A stretch of DNA of 64,000 nucleotides, taken from positions 12,517,060 to 12,581,059 of the forward strand of contig OX442314.1 in NCBI GenBank assembly GCA_949358305.1. The letters are read 5' to 3'. Every line of letters begins with the position of its first letter. Position 1 is the stretch's first letter. Source of the stretch: Strigamia acuminata (taxonomy: Eukaryota > Arthropoda > Chilopoda > Geophilomorpha > Linotaeniidae). Positions 24,296-32,560 of the stretch are shown piece by piece. The notes under the pieces were generated by a model, which made no database searches, was not told where the DNA came from, and worked only from the letters and a program-made list of their open reading frames with translations. Position numbers and translations under genes: made by a program.

Positions 24296-25597
24296 TTAAT
24301 TAAATTCTAAATCAAAGTTATGAGTTTGAATGAAACTTCTAATTATATCCCGACTTGGTTTGTCAATATTTTGACAATTGGAAATCTGCAACTTGTTTAA
24401 TGGATTTTGCAGTTCTAACAAATGTAAAACTGTTCTACAGCTAATTGATTGACACATGTTAAGTGATAAATCGTCGAGGTTTTTGAATAAGTTCAAATCA
24501 ATAAGCTCTGAAAACAAATCATCCGATAAAGCTGCGCAATTATAAACAGACAAAGCGCCTAGATTATCCGAATTTGTCAGTAACATTCTCAAGTGTTGCT
24601 CGGTTATGCCTTGTCGGTCTGCTATTTGAAAAATTTGAACAAAACGTAAGTTTTTGAACAACACATTTATCAAATCACAACTGGCTGCTTCGTTGCAAAT
24701 CGTACAAGCCGTCAATTTTAAAAACTCTAACTTCGGACAGAAACGGTCGATTTCTTTAATATTGACTCGTTGAATCGCGGTGAGGGTCAAGTCAGTCAAT
24801 CTTTCCATTGTACTGCACAACAACGATGCAATTCCAGCACTAAAATATGAGAATATCCGTGATTTTGAGAACAACGAAACGCTATGTAAATTTGGAAATA
24901 TTTTGGCGAGAATATTTAGATTGTCTTTCACTTCGTACTGCGATAGCGCTCGGATATCAGAAGTGCTCGGCATTTTGCTGGAATTAAAATCTCGTTCCAG
25001 AAGATTAAATATCTCGTCCCAATTCCAGGCATCGCTCTCTAGTAATTTTAGGAAGGGCAGATTTTTTATGAGTAGAAAACCTCCTTTTCCTGTGATTCTT
25101 GTACCGCGAATGTCTAAATATTCAACTTTCGTGTTCCATAAGTATCGGGCTCCATCATCTGTGACTTTAGCACAATCTGATATGTCGAGGTATTGCAGGG
25201 ACTCGGTCTTAATGGCGGCTAACATCAAATCTGTACACCAGATGTTACTACTTAAACCTAGGCATTGAATGTTGGATAAATGTTGCAGCAATGTCATTGC
25301 ACAGTCAGTTGGGATGTTCAGTTTTGTCAAGTCTAGATCTGAAAGGTTTTTACAAACTTGACTTATTCTATCTACAAGTTCGTCTGCATGCAAATTGCTA
25401 AAGTTGTACAAACGGTGTAATAATCTCGTGCTGGGCCGAATAAAAATGTTGGCGTTCAAAGGATGATCGTCAAGACGCAAGTATATTTCATTAATCAATA
25501 CGTTGGGAAAACGGAGAAGACTTAACTCGTTGTAATGACGACAGATTGTTCTTAGCGATGATTCGCGCAGACTCAGTGGTGGTTTCTTATACGGCAT
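24296..25597 (-). CDS. Leucine-rich-repeat protein, possible ubiquitin-ligase substrate receptor
   Basis: A single-exon open frame of 433 residues. From about residue 60 to the end it is made of leucine-rich repeats of the cysteine-containing/AMN1 type: LSDLDLTKLNI, IQCLGLSSN, LQYLDISDCAKVTDDGA, VEYLDIRGTRITGKG, and near the C-terminus LDDLSLNMCQSI and LNKLQISNCQNI. The N-terminus SLRTICRHY (14-22) resembles the BC box of ZYG-11/VHL-box receptors that bind Elongin C in CUL2 ligases, except that the final aliphatic position is Asn. No clear F-box was seen, and there is no signal peptide or membrane segment. It is transcribed away from the BTB gene 390 bp away and lies antisense within TRIM9 intron 1. 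A TATATTT box with a TCAGT initiator lies upstream (25635-25663, minus strand). The LRR fold is clear; the ligase role is inference. No family name is assigned. Confidence 0.75.
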   Translation of the reverse strand: MPYKKPPLSLRESSLRTICRHYNELSLLRFPNVLINEIYLRLDDHPLNANIFIRPSTRLLHRLYNFSNLHADELVDRISQVCKNLSDLDLTKLNIPTDCAMTLLQHLSNIQCLGLSSNIWCTDLMLAAIKTESLQYLDISDCAKVTDDGARYLWNTKVEYLDIRGTRITGKGGFLLIKNLPFLKLLESDAWNWDEIFNLLERDFNSSKMPSTSDIRALSQYEVKDNLNILAKIFPNLHSVSLFSKSRIFSYFSAGIASLLCSTMERLTDLTLTAIQRVNIKEIDRFCPKLEFLKLTACTICNEAASCDLINVLFKNLRFVQIFQIADRQGITEQHLRMLLTNSDNLGALSVYNCAALSDDLFSELIDLNLFKNLDDLSLNMCQSISCRTVLHLLELQNPLNKLQISNCQNIDKPSRDIIRSFIQTHNFDLEFN

Positions 25598-25989
25598 TGT
25601 TTAGAAAACGGACTGGGTGATCGGTTGAATGATTACTGATCGGTGGACAATCGCTTAAATATATGCAAGTGACTGGAACGTACTGTTGACGTCTAAAAAT
25701 AAATTTCGAAAATAAAAGCGTTTTTTGATGAAAGAAAGCGCAGAGAGAACGTACGACTTAAAAAGGTTTATTTTTTCTAATTTTATTTTATTAATTATTT
25801 TTTATTGTTGCATTTGGTAAATAGACTTCAATCTTAAAGATAAGGTGAGTTTCTGTTTTAATTTCTGCTTTTGTTTTGCTATCTATGTGTAGATTGAGTA
25901 AATTCAGACTTTGTATCGTTGATTGCTATAAGACGGCAATATTTTACGATATCCTTAGATTTGAATCGAGTATTCATTCAATAATCACG
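25598..25989. promoter_or_regulatory. Shared divergent promoter region of the LRR and BTB genes
   Basis: About 390 bases separate the two start codons. For the minus-strand gene, TATATTT (plus-strand 25657-25663) lies about 26 bases before the A of a TCAGT initiator (plus-strand 25635-25639), a typical arthropod core promoter. For the plus-strand gene no TATA box is certain. A 48-nt candidate intron in its 5' UTR is listed separately. Confidence 0.5.
25845..25892 (+). other. Candidate 48-nt intron in the BTB gene 5' UTR
   Basis: AAG|GTGAGTTT is an ideal donor; the end is a T-rich tract with ...ATGTGTAG at 25892. Removing it deletes the upstream in-frame ATG at 25885, making 25990 the first usable start. 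That start puts a hydrophobic signal peptide at the very N-terminus, which supports both the intron and the start choice. Confidence 0.6.
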
Positions 25990-27108
25990 ATGTCTGTTTC
26001 CGAGAAACTTTTCTATTTGCTTTGTATTGCAGTTGTATTTCACATTGCAAATCCGTCTTCTCTAAATCAAGTAATCAGTTCAGGAACAAATATTGGAATT
26101 ACAAGCACCGATGAAACACACGCGAAAGCTTTATGGATTCTTAAGAACTGGACTTACCTAACCTACAGCGGTACAAACGTCGTCAGTCCAGTCTTCAATT
26201 TGACCAACGAAGAAGGCCATACGTTTCGATTCAACATCCACTGGACAATTCCAGCAACAAATGGAGTAAAACAATTGCAGTTGCAATTTTTTCACTTCGC
26301 GACTAGTGAATACACTACTTTGAAATTAAGAGTCGAGTTTTTCTTTCTTTCTTTCAACGGAACGGCAATTTTAAGCGGCCAATCAACCAATTTCGACAAA
26401 GGCGAAATGCATCAGTTGGCAAGAGGCGCATTCATTGATTGGAATAATTTTTATCGTGTCGAAAAATTAGAAGATTTGTTTCCGATATCATCGTACCCTA
26501 ATTTACCCATTTTAGTAAACGTTTGGTACTTTTCCAAAACCATTGAAACTGTGAATCCTGATTTGGAGGACCTGAAGCTAAGTTTATCCTGGTACGAAAA
26601 ACAATCGTTTAGTGATTTCGGCTCTAAATTACTCGCGGATAAAGCATCAGCGGACATCTTGATCTTGCACCCGTCCGGAAACCGGTCAGTTCACGGCAAT
26701 ATAATTAAATCCCGTGCGCCTGGAACGTATCGCAAGTTTATTAGGGAGGTACCAATTACGACACAATCTTTTCACCTGAAGAGCGACATTTCGCTGGATC
26801 AACTGGACCAAGTTATTCAATTCATTTACACCGATAAAACTCCGCGCTTGACATCGCCTCTTCAATGGAAGCAACTTATTGCGGCAGCCGCTTATATGAA
26901 TGTGACCGAGCTACAGGATGTTTGTGTCCAGAACTTGAGTAAACACGTCAACCTGAGCAATGCATTGGAATGGTATACATTTGCAAAATGTAATAGCATT
27001 ACTAAATTAAGTAGTTACGTAAACAAATTTTGGAAAGTCAATGCCAATGTTATGACCACAGACCAGTGGTCACAAACTTTGGATAAAATTACCAATTTGA
27101 ATTGCTAA
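25990..27108 (+). CDS. BTB-domain protein with N-terminal signal peptide
   Basis: 372 residues in one coding exon. Residues 1-22 have a Lys followed by a hydrophobic core (LFYLLCIAVVFHIA) and read as a cleavable signal peptide. Residues about 45-200 form a beta-rich region in the position of a MATH domain (HTFRFNIHW, LKLRVEFFF, NLPILVNVWYF), too diverged to name safely. A BTB/POZ domain covers about 220-325 (ADILILHPSG, VIQFIYTDK, LIAAAAYMNVTELQDVC), followed by a BACK-like helical tail (NALEWYTFAKCNSITKLSSYVNKFW is split by no gap). MATH-BTB proteins are normally cytoplasmic CUL3 adaptors; here seven N-glycosylation sequons (Asn 53, 70, 123, 231, 304, 315, 320) also suggest passage through the secretory pathway. 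Divergent neighbour: the LRR gene. The first ATG at 25885 is probably intronic, so this start was chosen. The BTB call is solid; secretion is inferred from sequence. Confidence 0.78.
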   Translation: MSVSEKLFYLLCIAVVFHIANPSSLNQVISSGTNIGITSTDETHAKALWILKNWTYLTYSGTNVVSPVFNLTNEEGHTFRFNIHWTIPATNGVKQLQLQFFHFATSEYTTLKLRVEFFFLSFNGTAILSGQSTNFDKGEMHQLARGAFIDWNNFYRVEKLEDLFPISSYPNLPILVNVWYFSKTIETVNPDLEDLKLSLSWYEKQSFSDFGSKLLADKASADILILHPSGNRSVHGNIIKSRAPGTYRKFIREVPITTQSFHLKSDISLDQLDQVIQFIYTDKTPRLTSPLQWKQLIAAAAYMNVTELQDVCVQNLSKHVNLSNALEWYTFAKCNSITKLSSYVNKFWKVNANVMTTDQWSQTLDKITNLNC

Positions 27109-27230
27109 AATGTTGTTGTTCTGGAATAATCTTATCTGTACCAAAAAATGTACCATTGTTGTTTCAGAATAATCTTATCAATAATCGCAATAAAATAGGG
27201 CTGTAGCCTACAATGTGTCACTTAGATTTT

Positions 27231-27264
<34 letters not shown>

Positions 27265-27648
27265 TTTCAAACACTCCAATGGAGTAAATACAGAGAGGAA
27301 AAATTAAGCAGTGTTTTGAACTTTTAAAACATGAGTGTGCAGTCATTTACGCATGTGCTTGCAATGGTAACGGCAACGGGAGGCAGAACAGTCAAGGACC
27401 GAGGATCTGACATCATATGGAAGATCGTTCCAGAGTGATGTACACCGATAGGGGTAGGTCTTTCTAAGATAGGTGGAGATATCGGCGGTAATTTCAAATT
27501 TGTGACGTCGGGTGGTACGGGTGTCCAAATCATAATGGTAATAATCCACAACGGCTCGTGCAGGAGTTTCTGTGTCTTGTAAACGTTGCAATTGCTCTTG
27601 ATTTGTTAACGAGCACTTGGCTTCATCTATTTGGCAATTATCTGTCAT
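27231..27648 (-). mobile_element. 5'-truncated LINE fragment, same family as 1-476
   Basis: On the minus strand a 101-residue frame (27343-27648) contains TRRHKFEI, YPYRC, WNDLPYDVRS and RCRYHCKHM, aligning with the C-terminal motifs of the copy at 1-398. The 3' tail, read on the minus strand, is about seven TAAA units (27231-27264). The two copies are clearly diverged in protein sequence, so they come from separate insertions. It lies directly behind the BTB gene and could supply its 3' flank. Confidence 0.72.
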
Positions 27649-27649
27649 C

Positions 27650-28572
27650 TTTTTTGTTCTTTGAGACGGTCAGTTACGTGGAAGAATGTGTTAGATAATT
27701 CTTTCTTTGAGCCTTGTGGGACTGAAGAATGCGCCGACCGGTTTTTACTTATTACTCACATTCCACTTGACAACACCAGTATAAAAAAAAATGTGAGCTG
27801 AGAAAGAGGCGGCTCTCATTGCGGGTTTTAGATGTTTATTTGCTCTTGGAGAATAATAAAAACGTGGACTTAAAGCGGGGGGAACGGTGTGGGTCTTAGC
27901 GGCGTCTGAAATTCAAGTAGAGTTGAATTAAAAAGGCAGTGGGATGAAACGAAAGCTAAAGAACAAATGAGATGATAAAAATCGACATTGAATAAAATTT
28001 TTTTTATATTGACGGGAGAGGCAGAGAGAGAGAGCGAGAGGATGATCGTAATCGGAGTCATTTTGTGCGCTCCATATTGTCTGAAAAAGCTCCGCCTTTG
28101 TTATAGCTTCACTGCACAGCTCGGAAATTACGAGGGCGAGATGAAGGCGCACATGATCTTGATCTTGGAATAGGCGTTGGTTTTATTCATGTAGTATAAG
28201 AAGACCTGATCCTCTTGATCTTGATCATTTTACTTAACGCGTCTCAGTACGATTGGATGACTTTTATTTTATCTCTTTGTGTTCACGTGAAAAATTACAC
28301 CGGCGAGTGAGAACAGGTAAAGACAAGGATTTTTTTCTCCTTCCTTTGGAGGAGTTGAAGGGGAATAAAGAAAATGGAATCAGTGAACTTATGGGCGGAT
28401 TTAAAGTTTTTCATTTATTTAGATCGATTTATTGAAATTCTTGGAATTTTATTAAATAGACATTGGAAGTTGGAATCAAGAAATCGCAAGGGATATACTA
28501 AATGATTTTATTTTTGTTTATTAGAGAGTTATTTTCTTCGATCAAAAATACATAGCAACAAATAAATAAACA
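27650..28572. other. Non-coding part of TRIM9 intron 1
   Basis: No gene supported. A GAGA-rich tract (GAGAGGCAGAGAGAGAGAGC at 28015) and repeated TGATCTTGATC words at about 28155-28230 are the only notable features. Confidence 0.5.
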
Positions 28573-28786
28573 CCGTATTTTACTGATTAAGAGTTGCCCT
28601 TGAATAGTAGCTGCGGCTGAGACACCAAGAATACCGTATTTTTGCAAAAGTACGGTATTGTTTCCGTATTTAACCTCATGAATGATGAACGTACGCTTCG
28701 TTCGTGACGAAAAACCGAAATTGTAATTGCTGACAAAAATGCCAGTTTTGAATAAGAGCCGCGGCTCTTAATCGGTAAAATACGGT
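28573..28786. mobile_element. MITE with ACCGTATTTTAC inverted ends
   Basis: Left end ACCGTATTTTACTGATTAAG and right end, minus strand, ACCGTATTTTACCGATTAAG differ by one base. The flanks AAATAAAC (left) and AAATAAAT (right) could be an 8-bp duplication, which would fit hAT, but the sequence is simple. Internally ACCGTATTTTTGC/AAAGTACGGT words recur. Non-coding. Confidence 0.7.
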
Positions 28787-29129
28787 AAATAAATAATTAC
28801 CAGGAAGTGTCAAATAATTAGAAATTTATACACAAAATGTTGTATTTATGATTTGATATAATGCATTGTTCTGACACCAGAGTGTGCAAATGTATAATCT
28901 ATTTTTAGACCTGTGAGAGGATGTGACAACTTCCTGTTAATTAAAAATTCAGTGTGTTCTTGTGTTATTTGAAGAAATAAGATGTGTTTTATTTCAAGCT
29001 AGATTTGTGATGATTTTTGAACTTTTTGTGTAACTTTTTGTGTAACTTAATCCTATTTAATTTTGTACTTAGTCAGTATTATCTAAAGTAAATTTATTTA
29101 TTTATTGATATTTATTTTATTTTTATTAG

Positions 29130-29225
29130 ACAGAATTGTCTCAAACGTTGCAAGCTTTATCGGAGAAGGCAAAAACTGCAACGGAATTCATTCAACGGCT
29201 TAAAGCGACGGCTGACAACATCAAT
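29130..29225 (+). CDS. Trim9: TRIM9 exon 2
   Basis: 96 nt, 32 codons, phase 0 at both ends. Starts TELSQTLQALSEKAK after TTTTATTAG and ends before GTGAGT. It encodes the first part of the coiled coil after B-box 2, with the conserved TEFIQRLK stretch of TRIM9 proteins. Intact. Confidence 0.88.
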
Positions 29226-29393
29226 GTGAGTACTTTTGATGTTTACCTTTGTTTTTAACAGTTTTCTCGGGAGAATGAAAAGTAAAGTTTAGGAGGATTT
29301 GTTAACATTAAATCTAGATTAAATAAAGCGGCTATTTCTTGTATCAATTTATCTAGATTTTTTTTACTTTAAGTATGTGTGTATACGGTGTAG

Positions 29394-29627
29394 GTTCGGT
29401 GCGAGGAGTTTGAACACGAGTTCACTGCTCAGTGCGATGCGCTGGTAGAAGCTGTACACTCACAAAGAATGCAGTTAATGGAAATTGTGCAGGCAGAACG
29501 CGATTTTAAGCTGCATGCGCTCAAATATCAAGTTGGAATAAGTACTCAGAAATTACAACAAACAACGGGACTTTTACAATATTCCATTGAAGTTTTGAAG
29601 GAAACGGACTTCACTGCATTTCTACAG
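29394..29627 (+). CDS. Trim9: TRIM9 exon 3
   Basis: 234 nt, 78 codons, phase 0 on both sides; acceptor GTGTAG, donor GTGATT. It carries the main coiled coil (CEEFEHEFTAQCDALVEAVH onward) and the start of the COS region (QQTTGLLQYSIEVLKETD), which in this family mediates oligomerisation and microtubule association. Intact and well conserved. Confidence 0.9.
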
Positions 29628-29689
29628 GTGATTTTTTGAATTAATTTTTATTTTTATGGGTGAATGGATAAAATAGTAGTGTTTTATAG

Positions 29690-29840
29690 ATTGGCACTGC
29701 ACTCATAAATCGCGTGGCAAATATGGATATAACGTGGCATAAGGAATTGTCATCGGTGCCTTTACATTCCTATCAAATTGATTTGAAATTAGACGTTGCA
29801 CCTGTGATGAGAGCCATAGAAGAATTAAGCTTCATTGAAG
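29690..29840 (+). CDS. Trim9: TRIM9 exon 4 (COS region)
   Basis: 151 nt, acceptor TTTATAG, donor GTAAAA. It encodes the rest of the COS box (TALINRVANMDITWHKELSS, then IDLKLDVAPVMRAIEELSFIE) and ends after the first base of a Gly codon (phase 1). The preceding intron is only 62 nt. Intact. Confidence 0.87.
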
Positions 29841-29895
29841 GTAAAATGTGTTTGAATTTCTTGTGTTGTGATTAATTTTTTGTTTTTTGTTTCAG

Positions 29896-29922
29896 GTGAC
29901 AAAGGATTCGTGCAACATGCAG
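29896..29922 (+). CDS. Trim9: TRIM9 exon 5, 27-nt microexon
   Basis: Follows a 55-nt intron with acceptor GTTTCAG; donor GTAAAT. It completes a Gly codon and adds DKGFVQHA plus one base, so phase 1 enters and phase 1 leaves. It sits where TRIM9 proteins have a short linker between COS and FN3. Inclusion or skipping would keep the frame. The next exon with matching phase is at 31306. Confidence 0.7.
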
Positions 29923-30331
29923 GTAAATCATTTATTGGGCGGGGATTATTAATCATAAAAGTTGAATTTTATTAATTTTTTTATTACTCATATCCGTAAC
30001 TGCCATCTTTTGAAAAATCACCTTCTCGTAAATTTACTCCTCGTAAAATCCTGACGTTTTTATCGAGCTGGATTTTGAGTAGAAGTTGAAGTTCATGACA
30101 TTTATGATAAAATTAATGGTCCTACTCCAACTCTTCCTTTTCGGACAGCGGGTTTTAGTTTCGACAGCTGATAACAACATTAAAAGAAGTGGCATAACTG
30201 TCACAGACGATAAAACTTTTTCAATGCAAACAAAATATATATTTCTGTTATATTTTTCTTCAAAATAGTTTAAGCATTCTCCAACACTAAAAACTCCTTT
30301 TCAGATGATTGTTAGTAAGCGCTGGAGTGCT

Positions 30332-30389
30332 GAAGTGATTATTCATTTGATTGGTTCGCATAGGTCACGTGATAATCACTTCAGCGCAA
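30332..30389. repeat. Inverted repeat in TRIM9 intron 5
   Basis: GCTGAAGTGATTAT at 30332 is repeated inverted as ATAATCACTTCAGC ending at 30389, with a further AATAATCACTTCAG at 30408. A possible hairpin or decayed MITE; no target duplication seen. Confidence 0.4.
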
Positions 30390-30708
30390 TAATCGTCACA
30401 ATCGTAATAATCACTTCAGAGTTGTCATTTATGAACCCCCTTAATGTGAATAAACAGAATAACTTTATTTTGATATTAAGTAACATCTTAATAAATAATC
30501 AATAAGTCCCTTACGCGGAACGGACTTACGCTGAACGCATTCCGTTTCGAGAACTTGTTGGTAAGTTCAGCAAAGGCGTACAAGGTGGAAAAATTGTTAA
30601 TTCTAATGAAAGAAAACAATTTTAATATTACTTTTAATATTTTTTATTATTAGAAATAAAGACACACATTAAATAAAATTTTTATTTTTGACTTGGTCAG
30701 AATTGTTC

Positions 30709-31141
30709 TATACTCTAGTTGCAGTCAAAAAGGCACTTTACAAGATGTCGTCCCATTGGTCGAGCCAGTTTACTGGTATAGTGATCCGGAAAAGTAGACC
30801 CAAACACCAGAATTGCATTACAATGTACAGACATTGTAATCGATTGCCTAGGCAACGGCCAAAAATTCAAAATTCCAGACGAAGTAACCAATAAACATAA
30901 CAAACATGAGTTTGACATTTTTATACGTGTAAAACTTCATTTCAATGATGGAAATAATATTTTATATTAAGAAAAATCAAAATAACGTTAACTAAACTAG
31001 TCATAACAAGCAAAACAATAAATAAAAATCAAAACTACTTCTCCTAGTAGTAGTAGTATACAGTCTGGAGTTAGTAGTAAACTGGCTCAACCAATGGGAC
31101 GACATCTTGTAAAGTGCCTTTTTGACTGCAACTAGAGTATA
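30709..31141. mobile_element. MITE family A, copy 4, ~65-bp inverted repeats
   Basis: TATACTCTAGTTGCAGTCAA at the left is exactly inverted at the right end, and pairing continues through AAAGGCACTTTACAAGATGT, CGTCCCATTGGT and GAGCCAGTTT with one mismatch. These are the longest and best-preserved inverted ends in the window, so this is the youngest copy of the family. It lies in the intron after the TRIM9 microexon. A TA duplication is consistent. No coding capacity. Confidence 0.82.
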
Positions 31142-31571
31142 CGTTCGCATCTTTGAAAGTTCGTAATTTCTATAAAGGTTTGCACGTAGGGACTTACTAT
31201 AAAAATTTCTTCAGTTTGTTCATTTTACTCCCAATTTTAAGCGACTTTATATTTTACTCCCCACACCTTATTTATTGGCACCATGTCTTCCAATTCTCAT
31301 TCCAGAAGATTGCAGTGAAGAAAACAAAACGGTGACTATTACGTGACAACGACGTCCTTCTGCCACAGTGCTTATCAGGTGCGTTATTAATTAATTATTA
31401 TGGATTTGTTTTGCACACCTGTTTATTAGTGGAACTTCCAAGCACACGTTATAAATCATTGTGGGAAGAACTGATCAATTTTTATTGGACTGCAATCAGT
31501 AAGAGAACCGGGATGGGAATATGGGAAATTTGAAATTGAACGTGAGTAAACCAGGATTTCAGTTTCAACGG

Positions 31572-31796
31572 GATGGTTCGTAAAATGCAATCCTTTGAGC
31601 CTTGCAAAGTAATCTGTTGTATTCGGGATGAAATTTGGTGCCTTTCACTTTAATCAATTCTCCCTGGTGGAAATTTCTTTCAATTTTTATGATCAAGTCC
31701 GCAGATATAAAACGGTTTTAACGACTCGAGAAATATGGCGTAGTGCAGTTAATGGTGATTGAGAGGTAATTTCTGCTGCTGCTATGTTTTTATACC
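31572..31796 (+). repeat. Dispersed repeat R1, copy 1
   Basis: GATGGTTCGTAAAATGCAAT, CACTTTAATCAATTCTCCCT, GTGGAAATTTCTT, CAATTTTTATGATC, GCAGATATAAAAC and GAGAAATATGGC follow in the same order as at 59605-59830, with about 80 percent identity by eye. Same orientation. Not coding; a transposon or SINE of unknown type, inside a TRIM9 intron between decayed exons. Confidence 0.6.
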
Positions 31797-31807
31797 GTAT
31801 TTTTTAC

Positions 31808-31809
<2 letters not shown>

Positions 31810-31851
<42 letters not shown>
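31810..31851. repeat. (ATT)n microsatellite
   Basis: About 14 ATT units; simple sequence between two decayed TRIM9 exons. Confidence 0.95.
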
Positions 31852-31852
<1 letters not shown>

Positions 31853-32560
31853 AATATCATAGCGATGGATATAGAATGTTCCCTGATTAATGGTGTTTGA
31901 CGAAGGTGAAGATATGCAAAATACACACATATTTGAATGAATCAATTTGTTACATCGCGGTTGTTTGTTCATCATCAATCATTAAAAATGATAGTTGTTT
32001 GCACTGCACTCTGTTAATAATGATGTGTCTTTAAAACTTTGCAGGAAGTTTGCTGTGGCAAAGAGAGCATCTCCATTGTGGATGGATTGCTTTTCATCAC
32101 TACGCTATACAATGCTCGCGTCACAGCTTTCAACAGCAGCAGTGAAGGACTGTGGAGTAAATGTATTTGCTTGCAAACAGCTGGAGGTAAATAGCAATTT
32201 GCGATTTTTGTTTTCGCTAACGTTTGATGTGTTTTAAACACATTTTTACGTATCGAGATTAAACTTTGGTTGGATTTCAATTTTTTTTTTATTGCAGTTG
32301 GCTTGGTTCTCGCTTGATTTCATCGCCGATCACCAGGATCTGTCATTTTCAAATAACAATCTCAGTGTTGTGTGTGAGTGAAAGCTTCGAACAACGCGTG
32401 GGAGTTTACAGTTGATCGCTACGATAGCAACGCAGATGTTGTGTTTAGAGTGGCGCGTCGGTGTAATAAATTAGTTAGTCGAATAGAAATTTAGTTTATA
32501 GGGAAAGATGACAAAGGATGGGAAAGGGGAGGTCCTTGTTTGATCTGCACAACCACCGGG

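Larger units (their letters stand above)
19453..29129 (+). other. TRIM9 intron 1 (9.7 kb) with nested genes and repeats
   Basis: It begins with GTTAGT and ends TTTTATTAG before exon 2. The first 4.8 kb (19453-24295) has no gene: it holds poly-T tracts, a family A MITE remnant (21583-21645), an ATT microsatellite (22826-22880) and a copy of repeat R3 (23441-23590). The middle holds the divergent LRR and BTB genes, the end a LINE fragment and a MITE. A small inverted GTTTACATG pair at 20159-20226 was also noted. Confidence 0.8.
31306..32560 (+). pseudogene. Decayed TRIM9 FN3 and SPRY exons
   Basis: Three segments with splice signals still read as TRIM9 C-terminal domains but are broken. (1) 31306-31378, correct phase from the microexon (EDCSEENKTVTIT), then a TGA where FN3 domains have a conserved Trp; its donor leaves a phase that does not match the next segment, consistent with a one-base loss. 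(2) 32045-32186, FN3 second half ([32 protein letters not shown]), open throughout. (3) From 32298, AWFSLDF and SNNNLSVVCE, then a TGA; about 20 residues are missing before WEFTVDRYDS in another frame, then VAR; further on GKDDKGW and LFDLHNH occur in different frames, separated by stops. No complete SPRY was found elsewhere in the window. Either the locus is a pseudogene, or the intact exons 1-5 serve a short isoform, or local assembly errors are present. Confidence 0.75.

Noticed and set aside
24780-25268. 162-residue plus-strand frame
   Set aside because: Antisense shadow of the LRR gene; the minus-strand frame has clear repeats.
31995-32237. 80-residue frame over the decayed FN3 exon
   Set aside because: It reads the exon in the wrong frame; the FN3 similarity is in the frame starting at 32045.
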